From: Sinohyriopsis cumingii
Taxonomy: Eukaryota; Mollusca; Bivalvia; Unionida; Unionidae
Length of the DNA stretch: 64,000 nucleotides
Reading direction: 5' to 3'
NCBI GenBank assembly: GCA_028554795.2
Contig: CM068826.1
Location: 106,981,602-107,045,601, forward strand
Shown: positions 22,471 through 33,683 of the stretch, piece by piece
Layout: every line of letters starts with the position of its first letter
Numbering within the stretch: the stretch's first letter is position 1
Notes under the pieces: model-generated
What the model saw: only the letters and a program-made list of their open reading frames with translations
The model's database searches: none
What the model was told of the DNA's origin: nothing
Made by a program: the position numbers and the translations under genes

Positions 22471-22828
22471 ATTCCTCCAAGCAGTAAGGTATTTTTTTTC
22501 AAAACACCTTCACAAAAGTGCATACATGTTAGTGGTCAAATCTGGACCATAAACATTCAGAAATAATTAAACATTGCAGACCAAATTGCAGCCAAATATG
22601 TTAATGTATTTTTAGGTATGCCATTTGAGTTATGAAAGCTACAAGTAACATCCCTTTTGAAGATATGAAATTAATTGTCAAGGGCTATAACTCCATCCAA
22701 AGTTGATGTGACAAAACACAAAAGGTCTACAAGACAATGCATATAAATATAGAATTTTACAGCCGATCTGTAACACACTGCAGTGAAGTTATGCATGAAA
22801 ATAAAAATATTAAAATAGTTCACTTCAT

Positions 22829-23065
22829 GCATGAACACAGTCACTGTAGTCTCATGTTTGTTTTCAAAATTATGCTTCCCTACCCATGATGCATTAACAC
22901 AAAGTAACTGTAGTCTCATGGTTTTCTTCCAAATTATTCTTCCTTCTCTGAATGCATGAACACAGTCACTGTAGTCTGATAGTTTTCTTTAAAGTTATGC
23001 TTCCCTACCCATAATACATCAACACAAAGTTGCTGCAGTCTTCTTCAAAATTATGTTTACTGTAC
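22829..23065 (+). repeat. 62-63 bp tandem repeat, about 4 copies
   Basis: Copies start near 22,831, 22,893, 22,956 and 23,018. Each contains 'a(a/t)gaacacagtcactgtag' or 'aacacaaagtaactgtag', then 'ctcatggttttctt' and 'ttatgcttccctacccat'. Alternate units are more alike (cagtcactg in units 1 and 3, aaagt(a/t)(a/g)ctg in 2 and 4), so the unit may be a ~125-bp dimer. Confidence 0.8.
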
Positions 23066-23530
23066 TGGTGCAGAGGCAGTTTATGCTAAGACTGTCTATG
23101 TACAATGATGAGACAGTTTATGTACAATAATTCCTCAAATCACTGAGGCTATATGTAGTTTGCACTTTCTGCATTGGTAGACCTGACATCAAGGTTTCCA
23201 CAAGTACTGTACTGGAAAATAATTGTTCTTTCACATATCCTCTGTATTTTCAGGGTAAAATATAACATCTAAATAACATAGTTTCAGATTTTTCATGTGC
23301 AATAAAACTGTTTGAATCACAAAGTTTATCCTGGTTACAAACACATGGCTTGCTATACCCTAGCAGTCTTCCCTATCTTGAGCTCTGTGGTGGTCCTGGA
23401 CTCGAAAAACATTTTTTTAGGGTTCTGATTGGAAAAGCATGAATCCAAGTGAGAAAAATACGAGTCCATTACCAAGCATAAAATCATTGTATTGAAGGTG
23501 TTATGTATATTTAATTTATATTGCAAACTT

Positions 23531-23810
23531 TTTGCATACTAGACTTTTGTCACCATTGTGATTCAGGGTGGTGAAAAGGTTTTTTGCCTACTAGACTTTT
23601 GTCACCATTGTGATTCAGGGTGATGAAAGGGGTTTTTGCCTACTAGACTTTTGTCACCATTGTGATTCAGGGTGGTGAAAAGGTTTTTTGCCTACTAGAC
23701 TTTTGTCACCATTGTGATTCAGGGTGGTGAAAGGGGGTTTTGCCTAACAGAATTTTGTCACAATTGTTATTCAGGATGGTGAAAGTGTTTTTTTGCCTCT
23801 GACTTTTGTC
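23531..23810 (+). repeat. 52-bp tandem repeat, 5 copies
   Basis: 'actagacttttgtcaccat' recurs at 23,538, 23,590, 23,642 and 23,694, with a diverged copy at 23,746, exactly 52 bp apart. The first four copies differ by only a few bases, so the array is young or homogenised. Confidence 0.9.
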
Positions 23811-24589
23811 AAGTTTTTAATTAGTAAACCAAATGTTTACTAAAATTTTAGTTCAAGAGTTAGTGACATTTTCCATCAAAATTTTGGTTTTGCAAAACAA
23901 TCTACTGCATTGGAGGTCCAACTGATATTGTATTTAAAGAGGTTAGGTAAAGAATTATTCATTTATGTTTGAAATCAGTCTTTGGGAATGGTTCATCAAA
24001 GTTTATAGTTGTGTTTAGATATAGTTTGAGAGTAATTATTTAAATTATTAATTGCAATTACAAAGTTATCAATTTTACTTTTTGGACTAAAACACTACTT
24101 TGGGATTATTGAGAACTTATTCAACGATATTATGTCATTGAGGGACAGCCAGACAATAAAGATTATTGGCACATCATGACACTCAAGACTATCTGAACTC
24201 ATTCAGAACATTCCATACTTTTAGACTTGTGATAGGACATTTAGGATTATTTGAGATTTGATTCACAATACTGTATCTCTTAATTTTCACTTTGTAACTT
24301 AGAGAAATAAATTGTTTGTTGAATTTACTAAACTTGTTGGTTTTGCTTCTTTCTCTTATATCATTTAAGATCTAGAGTGATAACAAAGAAATTTCAGTAA
24401 AAGATTTACTTTGGTAAAACTACACTGTATTTCAACTATTCAGTTGTTTAAAAACATTTTTTATCATTTATTAAATACAAGAATTCTTTATTTCTGTCTT
24501 GCAACCTTTGGGGAAAAATGCACTCTCAGCACATTCATGTTTCAGAAAACGGTTGTATAGGGCTAATGAACAAGGGTTGCAAAGACCTA
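23811..24589. other. Unannotated spacer
   Basis: AT-rich; no gene, RNA or repeat recognised. Confidence 0.5.
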
Positions 24590-25184
24590 AAACACTTAGG
24601 ATCCAAACAGGTCCAAATACTTAGGGTCCAAACACTTAGGGTCCAAACACTTAGGGTCCAAACACCTGGGTCCAAACACTTAGGGTCTAAACACTTAGGT
24701 CCAAGCACTTAGGGTCCAAACACTTAGGTCCAAGCACTTAGGGTCCAAACACTTAGGTCCAAGCACTTAGGGTCCAAACACTTAGGTCCAAGCACTTAGA
24801 GTCCAAACACTTAGGTCCAAACACTTAAGGGTCCATTCACTTAGGTCCAAACACATTAGGGTCCAAACACTTAGGTCCAAGCACATAGGTCCAAACACTT
24901 AGGGTCTAAACACTTAGGTCCAAACACATTAGGGTCCAAACATTTAGGTCCAAACACTTAGGGTCCAAACACTTAGGTCTAAATACTTAGGTCCAAACAC
25001 TTAGGGTCCAAGGTCCAAACACTTAGGTCCAAACACTTAGGGTCCAAGGTCCAAACACTTAGGGTCCAAACACTTAGGCCCAAATACTTTGGTCCAAACA
25101 CTTAGGGTCTAAACACTTAGGGTCCAAGGTCCAAACACTTAGGATCCAAGGTCCAAACACTTAGGGTCCAAACACTTAGGCCCA
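24590..25184 (+). repeat. 14/15-bp minisatellite containing TTAGGG
   Basis: About 40 units of CACTTAGGGTCCAAA (15 bp) alternating with CACTTAGGTCCAA(A/G) (14 bp), so much of the array behaves as a ~29-bp dimer. Many long units carry the animal telomere hexamer TTAGGG, but spaced 15-29 bp apart and not in register. A short open frame running into the array from 24,518 is an artefact of the repeat. Confidence 0.9.
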
Positions 25185-27659
25185 AAATAACATGAGATTT
25201 AGAGATTAGGATCATTATTTTGTGATCATAAATCCTTCAAAAATTTGCCAAATCAGCAACTTATATATTTACATCAACATGATATTGAAACTATTCAAGT
25301 TAGAAAACTGTAAACAAAATTAATTGATATACACATTCAAAATCCCTGTAACTTCTGACCTTGAAAACCCAGGAATTTTATCCAGTATTTCCAGGATTGT
25401 ATTGAATTTTGGTGGCATTTTTTAGTATGTTATTGAATGTGATTTTCTCTATTATAGGGGATTTCACATGAGTCATGGTTTGTCACACAAGAAACCCACA
25501 TTTATTATCTCCCAAAGACTAATGTCTACTGTAATGTGATTTTGTTGTAAAGCTAAGGGATCAGAAAGAAGCAGAAAGCAAAGCTTTCAAAGGGTCCAAA
25601 CTCTCTCGAAACAGATATGAAGAAAAGAATTCTCATCAAGCATTTCTATAAATCCAGAGACTACATACCCAATGGCAGCAAGAACAGTTTAAAAACCTGA
25701 ACAGTTGCTAAAGCCTAAAGGTAAATGTGAACGAATTTGTGTGAAGAAAAAAAAGACAGTCTTGAATTATGGAACAATTTCATGTCAATACCTGGAAATT
25801 GTTTAAATGTATACCATGCCAACTGTAAGAGTTTTGTACCCTTCACATCCCTAATGTTGAAGAACATATATTCTATTCCATACAACAAGGTTTAGAAACC
25901 TTAAATATTTGACCAATAAAGAAAAGATGACACAGGGCACAGGTTAATTATTACAGTGAAGCAGCATAATAAATGGCAGCTTAATATATGCTACTTAATT
26001 TACCATGGAAATATGTAAAATAAACAAACCAAGAAGGTTTATCAGTCAGGGTTTAAAAAACCTTTCCTAAATGAGCATAGATGGCTGTAACTTGATGGAT
26101 GGCTTGCACAATACAAATCATTGTAAAATCTTGTCAATATGAGGTAAAAAGTCACCATCACAATTGCAAGGTCTGAAAATTCTAGCCCTAGGGCTAGCAG
26201 AATGTTCATATTAGAATGGCATATGTTTAATTCAGGTAGCCCAGAACACAAAATTTGTACTACCATATGTTGAATTCAGGTATTCCCTAACTACTGTATG
26301 TTGAGGTCAGGTAGCACTGCCAGATATTAAATCATATCAAGACTTGTTCTTCAATTTTGAAAACAAGACCTAAACTTGATTTGTGTTTGAAAACACATAC
26401 ATCCCCATCAAGTTTTAAAAATTTAGATACAAAAATGCATACCAAATTTCATTTATCTACTTCATAAGCTTTTGAAATAAGGCAGCCATTGTTGAAGATG
26501 ATGCAGTCAATGGTTTTCATGATGACCCAGAGTGCTGCTGAATCCAAATGGGAATGTGTGAAACTGGTACACATTTTACTGAAACACAAAACAAAGCACT
26601 TGTTTGGATATAAAAGCAGGCATTTGCCAAATTAAGGACGATCACTTGTCCACTTTATGAAGGCAAATGACTTCTAATGCTGTTTGGGGTTCAGTCTGGT
26701 GCTAATATAGCTGGTGAGGTTGGCACAAAAAACTCATGTCCCTGTACTTATGGGTACTCTGGAGAAATTTGCCTTCTGAGTTGGCAAGAAGCAGGAAGAA
26801 ACACTAGCATCGTGTCCAAGTCTGAGGTAGATATATGAATAGAAAGCCAGAAGATAAAGTCGCCAGAATCAAGTATCTCATCTGGGACTCCAGCTGTGAC
26901 TGGGGCAGGGGAAGAGCTTGTAATAGGACAGAATAAGTGATACTGTCCTGATGTCACTGTGTCTGCTAAAAGGATTTAGGATGAATACTGGGTCCATTGA
27001 CTTAAGTAGTGGATAGGCAACCATTATGGTCTGTGTAGCTGGGATATCCAGCTGGGTGACCACCTAGACAGGTGGCTGGATGGCTATGCTGATGGACTGC
27101 TTGTATGGATCCCTATTGCGTCATGTTGATCTGAAGTGATGATCACTGACAGTAATGTTCAAAACTTCGTACAACATGGAAAGGTCATTGTAGCATCAAC
27201 CGCTATTCTGGCTACTGATAGAGCCTTGGCAGGTAATTATAGTATATCACTGCCTATTGATTTCGTCTTTGCACACCTCTCTCTGCTCATCAAACCTGTG
27301 TGTAAGACTGTGGAAGAAACCCCTTCTGACAAACACTATTTTGGCATATATGATGTACACTTAGTGCAGGTGAGGCATATGTACATGTCCTCTGCAACAA
27401 TCAATTTTTTAGCACTTTGTGCATTAGTTACCAATTTGTACATGAAACAATGATGAAATAACAATTAACCAGAAATAACCAGAAATGGTGCAAACTACTT
27501 CAAGAAAGCATTGAATTAAACTGTGTATAAATAAAAGGAATATACAATAAATATAATTTTTCACAGATTAGAGAGGTAGCAGAGCTTAATCCTAGAAGTT
27601 AATGTAATCATGTAATATATCCAATAGAAAAAACACTTCATGTGATGTGTGTGCTTTGG
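25185..27659. other. Unassigned region
   Basis: No confident gene. At 27,136-27,453 the plus strand has a 105-codon open frame, fairly evenly composed (VIVASTAILATDRALAGNYS near the start). An acceptor-like 'actgacag' lies near its beginning and a good donor context (CAG|gtgagg) at about 27,372. I cannot name it and see no partner exon. Short open frames on the minus strand at 26,748-27,063 are likewise unassigned. Confidence 0.3.
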
Positions 27660-27959
27660 ATTTTTAACATAGCTTTAACAATATTTCAGTCATATCGCTA
27701 TGATGTCTGCAGTGTGGCAATTTATAGTGATGTCTAACAATGAGGCATCATGCCACAGCCACAGACATGTAGCATTATGTCCCACCTCAGGTCACATTAT
27801 CCTGTCACCAGGCCGACTAGTCCTAACACTAACCTCTTAATCCTGAGCAAAAAGCAAAGCAGCTGCTAGTATTATTTTTATAAGTCTTAGGTATCACTCG
27901 GATGGGTTTTGAACCCATGACCCCGCATCCAAGGCGGACACCACTAGGCCACCAGAGCA
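27660..27959 (-). mobile_element. RUDI-like V-SINE (family S2), diverged copy
   Basis: Same order of phrases as the copy at 1,160-1,473: 'catatcgctatgatgtctgc', 'cacattatcctgtcaccagg', 'agtcctaacactaacctctt', then the tRNA-like head in reverse complement ending 'ccactaggccaccagagca'. No clear target duplication remains. Confidence 0.8.
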
Positions 27960-29310
27960 TTATATGGGGGAGGGGGTGTACCAATAGGCTGCTGGAGTGA
28001 AATATAAAAAAGCACCATCTGCATTTACCCAAAACTTGCACTGAACTGCGAGTAGCACTGATGGACTATATGTTATTTATATGGAACCACTTGCTCCACA
28101 ACTATTCATTATTACTGACCTTTTTTAATCCATTTTAAAGTTAACACTGAATATATATATAGATCATCTTATATGAACTTCTTATGAACATTCTATACAC
28201 AACTAATAAGTCTGGATCATGCAGTACCAGTTTGGATCATCACCTTTTCCTTGAAATCAAAAGTAAAATGAACAGTATAGACTATTGCTAACTGAACACT
28301 ATGTGCTGGCAGATCCTGGTCAATGCAGTTTGCATTTAGGTGTTCATAATACACAAGCATGTGGTAGACACAGACGAGAAAACCATGCTAAATATCCATA
28401 TATATAAAAAACTGAGTCATATTTAAGTAAACATTATCTTTAATATGAATACAAAAATATGTTCCAATTTTACAAAATAACATACAATGCAGATCTATCT
28501 AAATGAATTATTAAGCAGAAAATAAGTGAAAAAGTCTTAATATCAAAGAAAAGTTAATTATCATTGTTCCATTTCAAATTCTGAACTATACAACAAACAC
28601 AAGTGATTAATGTTTAGACTCTAGAATGTGTAACAACTGTGAGAGTGACAGATGTTGAATAAATAACTAGTGAGGTCAAGTCACCTGGGACCAATAGGAG
28701 AAACTGGACACTCTCTAACTAATCATAAGTGTTGGTTGATAGGCAAGTTTCCTGTCATGGGGTTTTATGACACATACAGACTTCACTTTTCACATAAGTT
28801 TCATCTCCCTGAAACCATTGACATCTCCGTGTCTGTTTAGTATCCATATACATGCATGATATTATACATGTGCTTACTTAAGCCAAACAAATATCAGCAT
28901 TTGGGTTTATGACATGACACATGCAGGTCATGTGCACAGATTATACAAATGATATTCTGTCATAGTATATTATTGGTGTAAGACCTCACTTGTACTACAC
29001 GAATTTCTCATATTTGTCTCGGCAGAGTCATTATTGTAAACAAAATAATGTAAAGACCTAACTATCTAATGTTCAGAGCACACTATGAAATAATTCTTTA
29101 TTTTAATATACTGAAAGAAACTATTGATTCTTGATGTTGGTAGTTGATATGATGATGACAGCAACTATTTCATTGATAATACTGAAAAGGATACTAAATT
29201 ATTATACAACATTGAATAAAATGTTTAAAAAAATCTAGAAGTGAACAGAAGGCTAAATGACATAATATATAAGATATAAAATTAAGAAAAATATTATGTA
29301 CACAGATTGG
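27960..29310. other. Unannotated spacer
   Basis: AT-rich; nothing recognisable on either strand. Confidence 0.5.
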
Positions 29311-29538
29311 GTTTTTGTTGTGAGTTTAACACCATTTTTCATGGTCTATACATGGCATCCAGAATAACTTGTGGAGTAAGAACCTGGGAAATCCCCCAAG
29401 AAGAACCCCAACCCAATGGAAGCTACTGGCAAGCTTTCTCTCATGTCAACACTGGCCGAGTCCAAGACTCGAACCCAAGCAGACAGAGGTGAGATGTGAC
29501 TTACCTGTAAAGGTGAGCACCTTAGATCACTCTGCCAC
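29311..29538 (-). mobile_element. S1 SINE, diverged copy
   Basis: Contains 'gagtttaacaccatttttca', 'aagctactggcaagctttct', 'gactcgaaccca' (B box complement) and 'gatcactctgccac' (A box complement). Substitutions and a loss in the core mark it as older than the other copies. Confidence 0.75.
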
Positions 29539-29668
29539 ATGATAGAGGTTGCAAATAATAAACAAAGTTATAAAATGGAAAATAAATATATAATATTTAT
29601 ATAAGAATGAAATTTAAACCAAAAGTTTGAATAAAAAGAATAACATCAGGACCTCAGCCCACATCTTT

Positions 29669-29800
29669 GGGAGGTCACGGTGGTTCATTTATTAGGGTGT
29701 TGGATTTTTAATCCAAGGGTTGCGAGTTTGATTCCCACCCAGGTAAGCCCGTGGGAAAGACACTTAATATTCCATTTTGTTTCCAGCTTATTATAACCAA
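29669..29800 (+). mobile_element. tRNA-Lys-derived SINE fragment (family S3)
   Basis: The first ~72 bases resemble a tRNA: a degenerate A box, an anticodon stem TTGGA/TCCAA closing a seven-base loop with TTT at the anticodon (Lys-UUU), and the B-box-like stretch GAGTTTGATTCCCAC. They run into 'gaaagacacttaatattcca', a body found in bivalve SINEs. The acceptor stem does not pair, so this is a SINE head, not a tRNA gene. Confidence 0.6.
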
Positions 29801-30249
29801 AAATGTTTTAAAGGACAACTAAAATCAACAAGTTACCATCTCTCTGCTTTCAAATGAGAGAAGTAGAGTGGATGTTAACAAACGTCGCTTTTTTCACTGA
29901 CAGAAACAGGAGCTTGCGACTGTACAGTAATCTCAAGGAATAGGGAGTTAACATAGTTTCACCATCATTTATGATCTGAAACTTTTTTAAAAATAGTACA
30001 TGTGTTAGACTAGACTTGACTTTGTGGCCAATTACACCTAAACTGTCCAGTGACATGAAATATGACATGATCATAGTCGATAAATATCACCACCACTTCC
30101 AGTTATTTATAAAACGTACTAAGTAGACCCGAGATTACTCACCTGGCTGACCTCTGTAAATGCAAGAGCAACTGGCCATGGAGTCTGTTATCAATAGGAT
30201 GGTTCCTGCTCAAATTCTTACAATTCTCATGATCACACATGTTATGAAA

Positions 30250-30436
30250 ATAAAGAACCCAGGAGAACACCAGCAAGAACCAACAACCCTTGAGCAAGGT
30301 TGCCAGTAGTTTTCCATGGGTTGGTAGTTCTTACCAGGGTTTTCCTGGGTTCTTCCTCTACCATTTATACTGGCCACCTCATGATGTACGTGGCCTATAA
30401 TGAGCTGTGAAATGGTGTTAAACCCAAAACAACAAC
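30250..30436 (+). mobile_element. S1 SINE, headless copy with fold-back
   Basis: The SINE body and tail are in plus orientation, ending 'aaatggtgttaaacccaaaa' then 'caacaac'. The tRNA head is missing. Instead, 30,253-30,290 is an inverted copy of its own segment at 30,318-30,355 ('aagaacccagga(g/a)aac' against 'ttcctgggttctt'), making a potential hairpin with a ~27-base loop. Confidence 0.75.
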
Positions 30437-30449
30437 TTTTCTCCAAGTT

Positions 30450-33345
30450 TTGTATCTTCATCCATATTTGATGGCACATTTGCATTATTTGTCCAATATA
30501 CTGAAAGGCTCCTGTGCCAGACACCATCAATTTGATGAAAGTCTGTTAAGTGGATTTTCATAAGAAATTAAGACAGGTTCTTCTATTTTTAGCAAAAGCA
30601 TCCCTTCAAGCCAACAGGCATTCTGTAAAACTTTGTCAATTCTGTTGAGTTGATTTTGAGAAGCTTTCTGAAGCACTGTCTGTTGTTTTATAATAGTGAG
30701 CATAATACATAATAAATCAAAATTATCTGTATGTGTGAAACCCCGTATTATCAGAATGCTTTCAAATTTGGTCAATTTCTACTGAGCAGTTAACAAAAAG
30801 GAGTCATTTAAGTGTTTTCTCATTTTTTTTTAAATGGCTGCAGCCTTATTTCAAGGTGGAGTGGCATCATTTGTGCAAATCTGAAAGCCCTCTATTCTAG
30901 TATGCCTTCTATAAATTTTGGTTGAATTCTATTAAATGGTTTTGGAGAAGTCATTTCAAAGTTTTTCTATTATTAATACCATTGGCCATATTGTATGACA
31001 AATCAGCATCAACTCTACAAACAATAAAGTCCTTTATGTCAGGATGCTTTCTTTCAAATTTGGCAAAATTCTGACAAGCAGTTTATGAGAAATTGTTGCA
31101 TGGTTTTCCTGTTGTTAGTAACAGTGAACTTATTTGAAAGTGGATTCATATCTTTTGTTTGAAAGGTCTTCATGTCAGGATGCTTTCTATGAAGTTTTTA
31201 AATGTTCTTTTCAACAGTTTTAGAGAAATTATTTTGATTTTTATCTGTTTTTTAGTAATGGTGGCCATAGTTGATGACAGATTGGCATTATCTGTATGAA
31301 CATGGATGCTCTTCATGCCAGACTGCTTTCTGTCCAGTCTGGTCAAATTCAATGCAGTGGTTTTGGAGAAAGAAATACTCACTTGTCATATATTGAGAAA
31401 ATCTTTAAAATTAAGTTTTTCGTACCTTTTGTAAAACATTACAGTATATGCAGATTCAGAATCTGATCCTCCAGTAAACTTTACTCAAACCAAATTCCTA
31501 AAATTTACCATTATTGAGTTAGAATGTCCAAACTGAAAGCTGCATCACCTCCCAAGAATAAGACTAATCCTTCTGTTACGTGCAACGTCAATGTAGAACA
31601 AGCCTACCAGACAGTAATGAAATGTAACAATGTAAAAAGTAAAAATGATAGCACTTGTGTAGTTCACAGAAGAAAGCTGAATTAATGGGGAAGTACCTTT
31701 TGTGTCAAACCAGACAGTAATATAATATGAACAGTCATCTGAATAGGGCCTATTTCAGATTCGAATTTATATCTTACGATCATAATACAAATGATCACAA
31801 AAGATTTAGGCATATCATTTAAGCAATCAATTGGGGAAAATGAAAAAACAAGTAAATGAGAGAGAGAAATAGAAAAATAATGTTGAAAAATGTCTTTACC
31901 TTTAATAGGGTACAGACATTTGAACTTCTTACACATATCTTTATTAACCTTTGCTTTACATATCTACGATGAAGAAATAAGAGCTGGAAATATCAAACAG
32001 AACATGATAAAATAAAATGTTAGGAGATAACAGTTTGTATTTAAATATGGTTATAGCCATCAAGTAAAATTTCAAAGAACTTCAATTCTCTTTTTAAGAT
32101 TTATGGTGAACTTTTTTCCAACAATTGTCACAATTTCTTTTTTTTTCTTCTTGATCTATAAATGAGCATATCAAGTGTAAGGGTAGCTTCAGTCATTTCA
32201 ATTTTTAAAATGCCTTCAGGACCATTGTTTATTTCACAAACTATCAAAAATTCACTACACTATAATGTCTACATTAACAAGTGCTGTTTTCTGGTAATGC
32301 ACAATGTCTACATACATATCAGAGGCAGATACAACCCATACAAACTTTTGCTAAGGTCATACTTTGAATAATTTTCAGAAATGACACAACAGTCATTTAT
32401 AATAAAAATGATTATGGTGATTTTAGGTATGAAAGATTCAAAAATAAGTTTCAAAAGAAACCTTCATGTCTTACCTTTCATTGTTTTTAGTAATCATTTC
32501 CATATTTTAAGGTGGACAGGCATCATTTTATAAACTTGAAAGGTCTTCGTATCAAGTTTAGTTAAATTCTATTCAACACTTTTTTTAAAGTTTTTCTATT
32601 TTTAGTAATGGCAGATCAGCATAATTTATAAAATGATAAAAGGTTTTTGTGCCAGGATGCTTCCCATCCAGTATGATCAAATTCTATTATGGGGTTTTGA
32701 AGAATCTGTTTACAATATTTTCTAATTTTAGGAATATGTGTCCACATTTCATGGTGGATCAGTGTTATTCATAAAAAGTTAAAAGGTTTTTGTGCCAGGA
32801 TGCTTCCCATCCAGTATGATCAAATTCTATTATGGAGTTTTGAAGAATCTGTTTAAAGTATTTTCTAATTTTAGTAATATGTGTCCACATTTCATGGTGG
32901 ATCAGCATTATTTGTACAAACTTAAAAGATCTTCATGCCTGGATGCTGTCAAGTTTGCTCAATCCTTTTCAACAGTTTGGGAGAAAAGTCATTTAAAGTT
33001 TTTTTAATATTGTTTAGTAAAAGCAACTTGTCTAGTTTAAGTACTGGTGGCCATATTTAGAGGTGGATTAGAATCATTTCTATAAACTTGAATGATTTTC
33101 CTGCCAGGTTGCTGTCAAATGTCATCCAATTCTCAATGTGGTTTTTGAGAAGCAGTCATTTAAACCAAAAACAAATTGTTAAAAAAATTTATACATTGGT
33201 TTTTTAAACTAATTTTAATATCTGGCCATCTGGTGGATCAGCATAACTTTTAAAAATTTGAAAGGCCTTCAAATCAGGATGCTCTGTACCATTTTGGTCA
33301 ATTGTTTTTTTTTTTTAGAACAAGTTTACAATAGTACTTGTTGAA
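30450..33345 (+). repeat. Divergent ~145-bp tandem-like repeat field (copy 2)
   Basis: About 18-20 degenerate units share 'tttgagaagtcatttaaag', 'tttctatttttagtaatgg', 'ccatatt', 'ggtggatcagcatca', 'aaaggtcttcatgccagga' and 'tgctttctgtcaaatttggt'. The family also fills 1-1,147. Period is 130-155 bp. No frame is kept, so it is not coding. Confidence 0.7.
32641..32926 (+). repeat. Recent 143-bp tandem duplication
   Basis: Two adjacent units starting at 32,641 and 32,784 ('aggtttttgtgccaggatgc') are nearly identical, whereas neighbouring units of the same field are strongly diverged. This is a local recent duplication or conversion. Confidence 0.85.
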
Positions 33346-33683
33346 AGATACATGATGGATATAGAGCTAAACTGTAAGCTCACATGGCTTTAAGGCCTGG
33401 TGAGCTAATACAAAACCAACAATATCACAAGTACCTACAGAAATATTGCAATCTCTACTTAGGTGACCAAATACCACCGACTCACTCTATATGGCTTGAT
33501 ATTAAGGACAGTAACACTTTTGCAGCAAGTGTACATACTTTTCCAATCAATCAATACTGTGGATTAATTTCTAGTTATAAAAAGTAGCAATTTTGCAGAT
33601 TTCACAAATACTACAAGCCACAAGTTAATTACATACCATATAAAGTTGCATTTAAGTAAAGTCCTACTGCACAAACCCAGATC

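Noticed and set aside
24518-24712. Short frame with a repeated LGSK-like tail
   Set aside because: Its repeated part is the 14/15-bp minisatellite.
24590-25184. Interstitial telomere
   Set aside because: TTAGGG is never in uninterrupted tandem; it is part of a longer 15-bp unit.
29669-29745. tRNA-Lys(UUU) gene
   Set aside because: The anticodon arm folds, but acceptor and D arms do not pair well and a SINE body follows directly.
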